From positions 3,739,501 to 3,803,500 of the forward strand of contig NZ_CP025938.1 of NCBI RefSeq assembly GCF_002893765.1: 64,000 nt of DNA. Direction: 5' to 3'. Source of the DNA: Tamlana carrageenivorans. GTDB lineage: Bacteria > Bacteroidota > Bacteroidia > Flavobacteriales > Flavobacteriaceae. Both the position numbers and the translations under genes were made by a program. Of this stretch, positions 44,116-52,298 are shown one piece after another. Position 1 is the stretch's first letter. Each line of letters opens with the position of its first letter. The notes under the pieces were generated by a model. The model saw only the letters and a program-made list of their open reading frames with translations, ran no database searches and was not told the origin of the DNA.

Positions 44116-44432
44116 TTTTTATTCGGGTTCTGGTGGGAATCAAAAACCCTTGTGATATATATTTTTGTCTTGCCGTTGCGGTAGGTAATTTTGTAGTTTT
44201 TGTAAAATATCTTTCTGTACTCTAGTTTTAAATGATCAAACGCTTCGTCCACAGAGCCAATATTTTCAAAATCGTATGCTGTGTTTTCTAATATTTTTGA
44301 GGCATCAATAATATTATGGGCAATCGCAAGGGCTTTTTGTTTTCCCATACGCTTCACATTAAAAATCGATATTTTATTTAAATCCTTTAAAGCTCTTTTT
44401 GTCCATTTTACAGGTTTGATTATAGCTCCCAA
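44109..44432 (-). CDS. RelE/ParE-family toxin
   Basis: The ~107-residue protein matches type II RelE/ParE toxins: VKWTKRALKDLNKISIFN (helix 1-2), LGKPY-like region replaced by LKLEYRKIFYKNYKITYR, and the final strand KIYITRVFDSHQNP. Family toxins cut mRNA on the ribosome or poison gyrase; which applies here is unclear. It overlaps the antitoxin gene by 13 nt, a classic coupled arrangement. The only start at this boundary is TTG at 44432, so the exact N-terminus is uncertain. The C-terminal codons run into a REP-like hairpin. Confidence 0.85.
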   Translation of the reverse strand: MGAIIKPVKWTKRALKDLNKISIFNVKRMGKQKALAIAHNIIDASKILENTAYDFENIGSVDEAFDHLKLEYRKIFYKNYKITYRNGKTKIYITRVFDSHQNPNKNK

Positions 44433-44656
44433 TTATCCACAATTTTATGTGCCTCTTCAATACTATAAACACGAACTGACTTTATATCTGCTTCTGCTTC
44501 TGCCATTAGCATGTCCTCATTTGCCTGTTCTTTGGACAAAGTTTCCTTTACTTTACGCATCGATTTTATCATATTCTTTACAGCTGCTATAAATGTTGGG
44601 TCTTTAGATTCAGACAGTGCTGCTTCAATCCATTTTATTTCTGCTTGTAAATCCAT
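44420..44656 (-). CDS. Antitoxin partner of the RelE/ParE-like toxin
   Basis: A short acidic helical protein starting MDLQAEIKWIEAALSESKDP, ending SIEEAHKIVDNWEL. The open frame extends to 44701, but the ATG at 44656 (or 44668) gives the usual Bacteroidota antitoxin start and is preferred. The N-terminal half probably forms a helical dimer or DNA-binding part, and the acidic C-terminal half would wrap the toxin. It precedes and overlaps the toxin gene. Such proteins normally repress their own operon. No operator is obvious upstream. Confidence 0.75.
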   Translation of the reverse strand: MDLQAEIKWIEAALSESKDPTFIAAVKNMIKSMRKVKETLSKEQANEDMLMAEAEADIKSVRVYSIEEAHKIVDNWEL

Positions 44657-44716
44657 AGTAATATTCATTTTAGTCTTGTAAAGATACAATTTCTGTTTCA
44701 TTTCTTTTTATTGTTT

Positions 44717-44985
44717 TTAACAACTACCATCGCAATCTTCAAACAAGAAAAACACATCGTCATGCTCTTGTTGGTACGAAGTTATAATGTCATTTTGTAA
44801 AAACTTAAGAAAAGCATTAATATTTCAGGTATAGGGGTTTGAGTTTCTACCATTTTAACAGCTGCTTCCTTTACGCTAGAGGCGTATTCATGACTTGTAT
44901 TGGGTTTATCGTTGTATTTAATAACTAGGTTTACTATATCTGCTGTAGGTAATTGCGCTACTTGGAGGGCTGTTTTATCTTGTTC
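44717..44985 (-). pseudogene. Decayed gene remnant upstream of the antitoxin
   Basis: On the minus strand the segment reads EQDKTALQVAQLPTADIV, then KYNDKPNTSHEYASSVKEAA and ETQTPIPEILMLF. After a shift of frame it continues FLQNDIITSYQQEHDDVF and FLFEDCDGSC before TAA. The two pieces form one acidic, soluble C-terminal region broken by a frameshift near 44810. Its 5' end is cut exactly where the REP-like hairpin (44991) begins. The family is not recognised. Confidence 0.6.
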
Positions 44986-44990
44986 TTATT

Positions 44991-45036
44991 AGATGACCAC
45001 CAGTTGAAAACTGGCGGTAGCGGGGAATTTTAATTG
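44991..45036 (+). repeat. REP-like hairpin, copy 2
   Basis: The hairpin CCACCAGTT-gaa-AACTGGCGG is followed by TAGCGGGGAATTTTAATTG. It is ~80% identical to the copy at 44072-44115 and in the same orientation, so the pair brackets the toxin-antitoxin module and the decayed gene. Confidence 0.6.
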
Positions 45037-45131
45037 AAATTATCGAATTTAGTAGTTTTAATCAAATGAATCATTAGTAATTAAGACGCAACCTTTATTG
45101 AAAATCTTCATCTACAAAACAAATACTTAAA

Positions 45132-45551
45132 ATGAAATACAAATATTGTTTCTTACTGCTTTTTTTAATTCTCATCAATTGCGCCAAATCGAATGAACCC
45201 ATTGTTTCTAATGAAACCTTGATAGTCGGTAAATGGGAACTAACGGAAGCATACATAAGCGCTGGTGGCCCCCAATACTGGATAGATGTTGAAAACGGCC
45301 ATGACATTGATTTTTTGGAAAACGTAACATTTTCTTCTAGTAGATTTACTGAATGTACTACTGGAACCTTTTCAATAATTGAAAACAAATTACTCCTGAA
45401 ATACAACTGCCAGGATTTTAATAGTGAATATGAAAACGAACAAGGTTATATAACTTATGATTTGGAATTTTATTCTGATTACTTTATCGTTTCACCCACG
45501 AGTGGCCCCATTTGTATTGAAGGTTGCAGTTATAAATATCAAAAAAAATAA
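45132..45551 (+). CDS. Lipocalin-like lipoprotein (139 aa)
   Basis: A small exported lipoprotein: the signal ends in LILINC (Cys17), followed by a beta-rich domain beginning LIVGKWELTEAYISAGG, the usual opening of Bacteroidota lipocalin-like proteins (GKW motif). It has four further cysteines (NCQD, ICIEGC and ECTTG) that could form disulphides in the periplasm. It stands alone between the REP-bounded module and the response regulator, and is the only plus-strand gene nearby. Ligand and role unknown. The preceding poorly conserved spacer has no obvious promoter. Confidence 0.75.
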   Translation: MKYKYCFLLLFLILINCAKSNEPIVSNETLIVGKWELTEAYISAGGPQYWIDVENGHDIDFLENVTFSSSRFTECTTGTFSIIENKLLLKYNCQDFNSEYENEQGYITYDLEFYSDYFIVSPTSGPICIEGCSYKYQKK

Positions 45552-45658
45552 CTTTTACCAACAATAAATTACCAAGCAACCTCTAATGTGCAGTTAGCAA
45601 CATTGAACTACCAAGATAACAGGCAGCGCTTGCTATTTTTAAAAAGTTTACACCAAAC

Positions 45659-46324
45659 TTATACCAAATCGAATTCCTTAGCCTTATTACTAAGTTCCAT
45701 CAAATTTTTAACCTCCAATTTTTTCATCAAGTTAAAACGATGTACCTCAGCGGTACGTTTGCTGATTTGAAGTTCTTCAGCAATATCCTTATTGTTTTTA
45801 AGTTGCAATACTAAATTAAGTATTTGCTTTTCACGCTTGGTTAATTTAAACGGATCTTTTACAGCCTTTTTCTCTGGAACTACTGCAGCGTTTGTGTTGC
45901 CGTTAACAAAATTATTCATAATGATTGCAGACACATCACCGGTAAAATATTTACCACCAGACGCCACATTATTCAGCGCTTTTATAAACTCTTCTTTACT
46001 GGCTCCTTTTAACAGATAACCATCGGCTCCAGCCTGAATGGCTTTTAACACATATTCCTCAGAATCGTGCATAGATAATACTAAAGTACGAACATCAGGA
46101 TACGTTTTACTTATAACACCAACCACTTCAATACCGTTCATTTCGGGCATTCTAATATCAACAATTAGCACATGTGGTTTAGTCTCAGCAACAATCTCCA
46201 AAGCTTCCTTTCCATTTGATGCTTCAGCTACCACTTTTACTCCAGATTGATCTTCTAAAAGTGCTCTTATTCCATCCCTAACCAAAACATGATCATCGGC
46301 AAGCACAACATTAATAATATCCAT
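45659..46324 (-). CDS. NarL/FixJ-family response regulator
   Basis: The 221-residue protein has a receiver domain with phospho-acceptor Asp56 (VLIVDIRMPEMNG), acidic pocket ADD at 9-11, and a C-terminal LuxR-type HTH (~150-215: LTKREKQILNLVLQLKNNKDIAEELQISKRTAEVH). It lies downstream of a NarX-like sensor kinase (separated by RidA) at the end of the nirBD block, making nitrate-responsive control of the nearby genes likely. A degenerate copy of the shared palindrome overlaps its own promoter, which suggests autoregulation. DNA specificity is inferred, not shown. Confidence 0.93.
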   Translation of the reverse strand: MDIINVVLADDHVLVRDGIRALLEDQSGVKVVAEASNGKEALEIVAETKPHVLIVDIRMPEMNGIEVVGVISKTYPDVRTLVLSMHDSEEYVLKAIQAGADGYLLKGASKEEFIKALNNVASGGKYFTGDVSAIIMNNFVNGNTNAAVVPEKKAVKDPFKLTKREKQILNLVLQLKNNKDIAEELQISKRTAEVHRFNLMKKLEVKNLMELSNKAKEFDLV

Positions 46325-46341
46325 AACCTTTAATTAAAACA

Positions 46342-46376
46342 CAAAAGTAATAAAATTAAGTAAAACTACGTATTTA
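46342..46376 (-). promoter_or_regulatory. Promoter and degenerate palindrome of the response regulator gene
   Basis: TACTTTTG (46349-46342, minus strand) is an exact TAnnTTTG box 18 nt before the ATG. The half-site AAATTAAGTA at 46353-46362, a 4-bp spacer and TACGTATTT at 46367-46375 form a degenerate version of the 24-bp nitrate palindrome overlapping the region upstream of the -7 box. The site straddles the RidA stop codon. Confidence 0.55.
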
Positions 46377-46754
46377 TCCTTTTAGTGCTGTTATTTGAAT
46401 TTCAATTTTCATTTTATCATCGGCCAAACCCGCCGAAAACATGGTGGCTGCCGGTTTTATGTGGCCAAAATACTTATTTAAAACGGGCCAACAGGCTTCA
46501 AAATCTTTTGCTTCCGGCAATATATACGTAACTCGAACCGTATCTTTCAAACTTACCCCTGCTTCCTCTAATGCTTTTATGATATTCACAAAACATTGTT
46601 CGGTTTGCTCAACAATATCATCACTAATACGCATCGTTTCATAATTATATCCTGTAGTTCCTGAAACAAACACCCAACCATTTTTAACCACCGCTCTGGA
46701 ATAGCCTATCTTATTTTCGAAATCGGAATTTGAACTAATTAATCGTCGTTCCAT
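46374..46754 (-). CDS. RidA-family protein
   Basis: The 126-residue protein has the YjgF/RidA fold: GYSRAVVKNGWVFVSGTTGYNYETM, QCFVNIIKALEEAGVSLKDTVRVTYIL and the closing MKIEIQITALKG. Classical RidA deaminates reactive enamines using an Arg near residue 105. Here the equivalent segment is PAATMFSAGLADDKMKIEIQ, without the arginine, so it may belong to a non-deaminase subgroup. It is inserted between kinase and regulator genes of the nitrate two-component system with short gaps on both sides, so it is probably co-transcribed. Its link with nitrate is unclear. Confidence 0.85.
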   Translation of the reverse strand: MERRLISSNSDFENKIGYSRAVVKNGWVFVSGTTGYNYETMRISDDIVEQTEQCFVNIIKALEEAGVSLKDTVRVTYILPEAKDFEACWPVLNKYFGHIKPAATMFSAGLADDKMKIEIQITALKG

Positions 46755-46787
46755 ATCTTTATACCTATAAAATAATAAAAACGCCTC

Positions 46788-48608
46788 TTACTTCTCTTTT
46801 AATGGAATATTTAGCGTTACACGTGTACCTTTACCTGGTTCAGAATTTATAAAAAACCGACCGTTAATGTATTTAATGCGTTCTCTCATAAAGGTCATAC
46901 CCATACCACCATCACCATTTTTGATGTTTTTAACCTTACTCGGATTGAAACCAATACCGTTATCATCAATAACAATACTCAAAATATCTTTACTATGAGA
47001 CAGGGACACCAAAATATGTGATGTTTCAGCATACTTAATCGCGTTATTAACAGCCTCTTGGGTGATGCGGTAAATATTAATTTCGGATAAAGAATCTAAA
47101 CGCTGATTAAAATCGGTTTTATTAAACAGCATAATTTGTTTTCCTGTAAGCTTAGCCAATTCTTGAGTTAACTTCGTAATGGCGGGTACAATACCATGAT
47201 CGGTTAATTCTGGCGGAGTCAAATTAAAGGTTGCTGTTCTAATACCTTTAATAATATCGGAAGCGAGTATTTTTAGGTTTTCAACTTTAGCCGTGGCTTT
47301 TTCCACATCAGTGGTATCAATACTTTCTAAATTATATTTTAATCCCGTAAGCATTTGCCCTATGCCATCGTGAACATCTTTAGCAATACGGTTTTGCTCC
47401 TTTTCTTGATTTTCAATAATCTTACTAGAAATGATTTTTTGCTGATTCATTTTCTCCTCGAAACTCGCCGCAGTAAGTCGGTCAATTTCCAGTTGCGCTT
47501 CTTTTCTATCAGTGATTTCGGAAGCAATAATGAGTAACTCCGATTTGTCTTCGGTAGGACTAAAGGGAATGATGGCCATTTCCAACCATACATCTTTTCC
47601 GTCTTTAGTAGTAGCCTTCACTTCGCCTTGCCAACCTGTTTTTTTAGACTTAACAATTAACTCTTCAATTATTAACTGTTCGTTTTCTACGGTTGACAAC
47701 ACTTTCCAAAACAAGCCCAAATCGTTAAGTTTAGAATAGGCAAATAAGCGTGAAAACTTATTACCCATATGTACGATTTGACCATTTTGTAAAATACGAG
47801 CAAATAATAAGGTATCATCCATAGCGCGACTTAAAGCACGCAATTCTTTAATGGATTTTTCTTTAGCTAAACTAAGTTCATCGGCATCAAAAGCCATTTT
47901 CTTGGCACGTTTTTCGGCATACAACAACTCTGAAAGCGTGGATCTCACCGATTTCGCCGCAGGCCAAAAAATAAATAAAAATTCTGCCAATAATATGAGT
48001 AAGGTTAACGCTGTAAGCCATGATTCTAGTCTACGTAACCAAGCAACTTTTTTCTCGGCCTCCAGATCGTATTGATTTACGATATCGTCCATCATCAAGA
48101 GAAAATCACCTTCATTATCTCTTACAATGTCTACTTCGGTATTTAATGTAGACAAGTCTAACTCGGGCGATTTTTCAATTTCTGAAATGATGGTTTTCGT
48201 GGCAAAACGCATTTTATCAAAAACCGGATTCAGCACGGCAAAACGGACTTTTACATCGGCCGAATTGGTATCGGGAAGCCCTAGACTATCATTACCATTT
48301 TGAAGCGCATGATGCGAAAGCTCCCAAACATTAAGCGTTTCCTTTATTCTATTTTTTAAGGCTATCCGCCCTTCTAGCGATTTTTCTGAAGTGAGTGACA
48401 CGACGTTTTTAGTCAGTTTCTGACTTAACATACGTTGTCGCCCTGCTACATTTATGACCGAAGAATCTGTTTCCTGATTTGAAAGGTGGTTTCGAATTAG
48501 AATTTGACTAACAATGACAGAGACTGCAATGGCGCTTAAAGCGATAATATAAAGCCGGCTTAATTTATCAAACGTACTTTGGTCTAATGAATTTCCGTGC
48601 TTCGTCAT
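46788..48608 (-). CDS. NarX-like membrane sensor histidine kinase with PAS domain
   Basis: The 606-residue kinase has TM1 (~19-38) and a periplasmic helical domain ~40-196 with the P-box-like motif VINVAGRQRMLSQKLTK (51-67), characteristic of NarX/PilJ-type nitrate-sensing domains. TM2 (~197-216) is followed by a PAS domain (~255-370). A HisKA_3 box carries His413 (DVHDGIGQML), and the ATPase domain shows NAIKYAE, DDNGIGF and GGMGM. Phosphotransfer to the NarL-like protein at 45659-46324 is expected. It is co-transcribed with nirBD and DUF4202 (11 nt upstream). Nitrate or nitrite as ligand is inferred from the motif and context. Confidence 0.92.
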   Translation of the reverse strand: MTKHGNSLDQSTFDKLSRLYIIALSAIAVSVIVSQILIRNHLSNQETDSSVINVAGRQRMLSQKLTKNVVSLTSEKSLEGRIALKNRIKETLNVWELSHHALQNGNDSLGLPDTNSADVKVRFAVLNPVFDKMRFATKTIISEIEKSPELDLSTLNTEVDIVRDNEGDFLLMMDDIVNQYDLEAEKKVAWLRRLESWLTALTLLILLAEFLFIFWPAAKSVRSTLSELLYAEKRAKKMAFDADELSLAKEKSIKELRALSRAMDDTLLFARILQNGQIVHMGNKFSRLFAYSKLNDLGLFWKVLSTVENEQLIIEELIVKSKKTGWQGEVKATTKDGKDVWLEMAIIPFSPTEDKSELLIIASEITDRKEAQLEIDRLTAASFEEKMNQQKIISSKIIENQEKEQNRIAKDVHDGIGQMLTGLKYNLESIDTTDVEKATAKVENLKILASDIIKGIRTATFNLTPPELTDHGIVPAITKLTQELAKLTGKQIMLFNKTDFNQRLDSLSEINIYRITQEAVNNAIKYAETSHILVSLSHSKDILSIVIDDNGIGFNPSKVKNIKNGDGGMGMTFMRERIKYINGRFFINSEPGKGTRVTLNIPLKEK

Positions 48609-48618
48609 ATATTACATC

Positions 48619-49203
48619 TTATGAAATTGCTTTTTTAACGAGTTCAAGACTTTTCTCTGAATAAGGTAATTGCAGTGCGGCTTGATGGCCATCCTCCGAC
48701 ATTTTAACCCACGTTTTCTGAAGAATATCTATAATTTTCTCGTCTTCATGTTTGGCTGCGAATTCTTCGAAATAATAATCTAAAAACACCAAACAGATGG
48801 TATCTTCTAGAATTTGAGTTTCTTCATTCTTTTTAATGAGCTTTTTATTTATTAATAAAGACACTCTATCAATAAATTGTTGATCGTAGCCTACTTGCTC
48901 TAAAATTTCAGCAGTAATTTCGGCGTGCATTTTCTTTAAAGTTTCACGCCATTTTAAATACCCCACACGATCCATAGGGTACTCATCTCTTGCTATTTTC
49001 CAGCGGCAAATGTGTTGTGCTCTTGCCGCGATTTGAAGTGCCTTTGATGCATTAGGATTAAATTGCAATAACTTCCTTGTCATACGCTGTGAATACAGCA
49101 ATTCTTTAGGGTAGTCTATACCTGCAACTTGGTATGTATTAGTATCTTCGGCGTTTTTTTTATCTATTAAAGCTATTGCGGTTTCAAATCTTGTAGGCTT
49201 CAT
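48619..49203 (-). CDS. DUF4202 family protein
   Basis: The 194-residue protein matches DUF4202: FETAIALIDKKNAEDTN, the conserved RAQHICRWKIARDEYPMDR and YLKWRETLKKMHAE. The His/Arg-rich central motif suggests a metal- or phosphate-binding helical fold similar to HD-type domains, but no activity is known to me. It is found between nirD and the sensor kinase with gaps of 24 and 10 nt, so it is part of the nir operon. Its repeated association with nitrite-reductase genes would suggest a role in nitrite assimilation or its control. Confidence 0.9.
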   Translation of the reverse strand: MKPTRFETAIALIDKKNAEDTNTYQVAGIDYPKELLYSQRMTRKLLQFNPNASKALQIAARAQHICRWKIARDEYPMDRVGYLKWRETLKKMHAEITAEILEQVGYDQQFIDRVSLLINKKLIKKNEETQILEDTICLVFLDYYFEEFAAKHEDEKIIDILQKTWVKMSEDGHQAALQLPYSEKSLELVKKAIS

Positions 49204-49227
49204 ATGTATTTATAATATTACTTTTCA

Positions 49228-49611
49228 TTATTCTGAAAAGCCAATATACACATTTTCTCCTTCAATTTTTACTGGATATGTAGCAATAGCATCCATATCT
49301 CCATTTAAATTTTCGCCATTCTCTAACGAGAAAGTTTTTTTGTGTAACGGACAAGCGACTTTAGGAATTCCTTTATCATCACCAATCATACCTCGTGATA
49401 AAACCATTTCCATTTTATGCGGACAAACATTTTGGCAGGCGTACCATTTGTCCATTTTTGCGAAATTAAAAACAGCTATTTGCTTGTCTTTATATTTCAC
49501 ACAAGCCCCTCCGTCTTGAGGAAAATCGTTTACCGATGCGGCTTTAAACCAAACCTTGACATCTTCTACTTTGGTTGTTGCGTATTTATCTAAAACTAAT
49601 TCCATACTCAC
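49228..49611 (-). CDS. nirD: Nitrite reductase small subunit (Rieske-type)
   Basis: The 127-residue NirD has the Rieske fold with ligand patterns CPH (NVCPHKMEM) and CPLH (VACPLHKKTF), so the [2Fe-2S] ligands appear complete, whereas the enterobacterial NirD lacks them. It begins 16 nt after the nirB stop codon and acts as the small subunit of NADH-dependent assimilatory nitrite reductase, passing electrons between flavin and siroheme centres. Length and start at 49611 are typical. Confidence 0.94.
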   Translation of the reverse strand: MSMELVLDKYATTKVEDVKVWFKAASVNDFPQDGGACVKYKDKQIAVFNFAKMDKWYACQNVCPHKMEMVLSRGMIGDDKGIPKVACPLHKKTFSLENGENLNGDMDAIATYPVKIEGENVYIGFSE

Positions 49612-49627
49612 TTAAATTTTATTACTA

Positions 49628-52141
49628 TTAATTCCAAGGTTCTGGCATTTTTTGTTCTCTCATAGGGACAAAAACCAAGTTATCATCTTCGTCTTCACTA
49701 TTTACAAAGTGATTGAAACGTTTCATCATTTCAGGATCATTAACCGCTTGTGTCCATTCGCACTCAAACTTATTAACTAGAGTTTCCATTTCATTTTCTA
49801 AATCTTCAGCAATCCCTAATTTATCGTCTATAATCACTTCTTTTAAGTAATCCATACCACCTTCTAAACGCTCTTGCCATGCAGCAGTACGTTGTAAAGG
49901 CTTAGCGGTTCTCATATAGAACATTAAATATCTGTCTAAATATTTAATAACAGTTTCATTATCGATTTGCTCAGCTAAAAGTTCGGCGTGACGCGGCGTT
50001 GCTCCTCCATTTCCACCTACGTATAGGTTCCAACCACCATCAACAGCGATAAGTCCGAAATCTTTTCCACGCGCCTCAGCACATTCACGGATACATCCAG
50101 AAACTCCACCTTTAATTTTATGTGGCGCACGAATACCGCGGTATCTGTTTTCTAATTCGATACCAAAACTTACACTTTCATCCATACCATAACGACACCA
50201 TGTAGAGCCCACACATGTTTTTACAGTACGTAACGATTTACCGTAAGCATGACCACTTTCGAAACCATGACTAATTAATTCTTTCCAGATTAATGGTAAC
50301 TGTTTTAATGTTGCACCAAATAAATCGATACGCACACCACCTGTTACTTTAGTATATAAATCGTATTTCTTGGCTATCTGACCAAGAGCAATAAGTTTAT
50401 CTGGAGTAATTTCACCTCCTGGTACACGTGGTACAACAGAATAGGTTCCGTTACGTTGAATATTGGCTAAGAATCTATCGTTTGAATCTTGAATAGCATA
50501 TTCTTTATTGGCCGTATCGGCATGAATCGTAGCCATTAACGATGCTACTAGAGGCTTACACAGCTCACATCCGCAACCTGTTCCATGGTTATCTATCACT
50601 TCGTTAAAAGTTCTATACCCTTTAATTTTAATAATATCGTATAATTCTTGCCTTCCTAATTCGAAGTGCTCACAAATGGTATCTTTAACTTCAATACCCA
50701 GTGATTTTAAGGTAGCATCGGTAAGATCTTTAACCATAGGCTTACAACCTCCACAACCAGTTCCTGCTTTAGTGCAAGACACTACATCTCCTAAATCTTT
50801 AGCCTCGCCGCTTTCAATAACACCACAAATCTGACCTTTAGTAACACTTTCACATGAACATATTTGAGCCTCGTCTGGTAAATCCATCACATCACCAAAA
50901 GCACCACCACCTTCGGTAGCTGGTAAGATTAATTGCGCAGGATCTTCTGGAATCGCCATACCATTTAGGTAGATTTGGTGTAACATGCTATAATCTGAAG
51001 CATCACCAACTAAAATCCCTCCTAAAAGTGATTTCCCATCTAGGCTCACGTTAATACGTTTATATAAATACTGTGTTTTATTTTCAAAAATAATGGAATG
51101 TCCTTTAGATGGTGGCATAAACGGCTCACCAAAACTCGCTACATCTACCCCAATTAACTTTAGTTTGGTAGACATATCAATGTCTGCAGGCATTAATTTT
51201 TCGGTATTCCCGATAATTTGATTTACAGCAACCTCGGCCATATCGTAACCAGGAGCTACTAAACCGTAAATCATTTGATTATATAGGGCGATTTCACCAA
51301 TGGCATAAATATTAGGATCTGACGTTTGCATCTTGTTATCTACAACAATGCCGCCACGAACACCCATTTCTAAACCACAAGTTTTTCCTAGCTCGTCTCT
51401 AGGTCGAATACCTGCCGAAATAACAAGCATATCAACATCTAGAACATCATCTTCGCCAAATTCCATTCCTGTGATACGATCATCACCCAAAATTTGATTG
51501 GTCGCTTTACTTAAGTGTATGTTTAAACCAATAGACTCCAATTTAAGTTGCAGCACTTGGCTACTTCTCAAATCCAATTGTCTTGGCATTAATTTATTTG
51601 CAAACTCTACAATATGTGGCTCTAAGCCCATATCTTTAACTGCTTTTCCTGCTTCTAAACCTAACAAACCACCACCTAAAACAGCTGCTCTAGCACTTGG
51701 TTTTTCAGCTTTAATCTCGGCAGCATAAGCCAACATGCCTTCTAAATCTTCGATGGTTCTATAAACAAAAACCCCTTTTTTCTCCACTCCTTTAATTGGT
51801 GGTACAAAAGGCGCCGATCCTGTTGCTAAAACCAAATAATCATAAGAAAATACGCGATCACTTACTGTTGTAATTGTTTTTTTACCTCTACTTATATCTA
51901 CGACACGCTCGCTCGTCACTAACTCGATACCGTTTTCCTCATACCAAGACCTAGGAGCCATCTCTAAGGCTTCGGCATCTTGGTTTTCAAAAAACTCACT
52001 TAAGTGCACTCGATCGTAAGCTGGTCTTGGCTCTTCACCAAAAACCGTGATCTTAAAGTCCTTACTTTCAGCGTTTGCTACAAATTTTTCACAAAACTTA
52101 TAACCAACCATTCCGTTTCCAACAACAATAATTTGTTTCAT
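49628..52141 (-). CDS. nirB: NADH-dependent assimilatory nitrite reductase, large subunit
   Basis: The 837-residue protein has the NirB order: an FAD/NAD(P)H reductase domain (VGNGMVGYKF at 5-14; GGGLLGLEAG at ~156), two BFD-like [2Fe-2S] motifs (CSCESVTKGQ...GCGGCKP at ~425-458, and GCGCELCKP at ~515), ferredoxin-like half-domain, and siroheme/[4Fe-4S] domain with TCVGSTWC and SGCIREC. It reduces nitrite to ammonium with NAD(P)H. It starts a six-gene operon: nirB, nirD, DUF4202, kinase, RidA, regulator. A palindrome and an exact -7 box lie just upstream. Siroheme-synthesis genes are not in the window. Confidence 0.96.
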   Translation of the reverse strand: MKQIIVVGNGMVGYKFCEKFVANAESKDFKITVFGEEPRPAYDRVHLSEFFENQDAEALEMAPRSWYEENGIELVTSERVVDISRGKKTITTVSDRVFSYDYLVLATGSAPFVPPIKGVEKKGVFVYRTIEDLEGMLAYAAEIKAEKPSARAAVLGGGLLGLEAGKAVKDMGLEPHIVEFANKLMPRQLDLRSSQVLQLKLESIGLNIHLSKATNQILGDDRITGMEFGEDDVLDVDMLVISAGIRPRDELGKTCGLEMGVRGGIVVDNKMQTSDPNIYAIGEIALYNQMIYGLVAPGYDMAEVAVNQIIGNTEKLMPADIDMSTKLKLIGVDVASFGEPFMPPSKGHSIIFENKTQYLYKRINVSLDGKSLLGGILVGDASDYSMLHQIYLNGMAIPEDPAQLILPATEGGGAFGDVMDLPDEAQICSCESVTKGQICGVIESGEAKDLGDVVSCTKAGTGCGGCKPMVKDLTDATLKSLGIEVKDTICEHFELGRQELYDIIKIKGYRTFNEVIDNHGTGCGCELCKPLVASLMATIHADTANKEYAIQDSNDRFLANIQRNGTYSVVPRVPGGEITPDKLIALGQIAKKYDLYTKVTGGVRIDLFGATLKQLPLIWKELISHGFESGHAYGKSLRTVKTCVGSTWCRYGMDESVSFGIELENRYRGIRAPHKIKGGVSGCIRECAEARGKDFGLIAVDGGWNLYVGGNGGATPRHAELLAEQIDNETVIKYLDRYLMFYMRTAKPLQRTAAWQERLEGGMDYLKEVIIDDKLGIAEDLENEMETLVNKFECEWTQAVNDPEMMKRFNHFVNSEDEDDNLVFVPMREQKMPEPWN

Positions 52142-52158
52142 AATTACGTATTTGAAAA

Positions 52159-52184
52159 CAAAACTAAGTATTTATACTTATTTT
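52159..52184 (-). promoter_or_regulatory. nirB promoter overlapping nitrate-palindrome variant
   Basis: TAGTTTTG (52166-52159, minus strand) is an exact TAnnTTTG box, ~18 nt before the ATG. The 7-2-7 palindrome TAAGTAT-TT-ATACTTA spans 52165-52180 and, with one mismatch, extends to 24 bp like the nasA/narK sites. Its overlap with the -7 box distinguishes it from the upstream placement at nasA and narK and would fit repression or a different activation geometry. Confidence 0.6.
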
Positions 52185-52298
52185 GCACTGTATTTTTCTA
52201 AGAAATTTTCGTAGAAAGCCGATTATTGTCGATTTCTCAAATTGATTTACGATTAATTGCTTTTTAAGAAAATTAAAGGATGAGTTTTGATGAAAACC

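Noticed and set aside
43919..44143. 74-codon minus-strand frame downstream of the toxin gene
   Set aside because: It overlaps the RelE-like toxin in another frame and has cysteine- and histidine-rich unstructured composition; a shadow.
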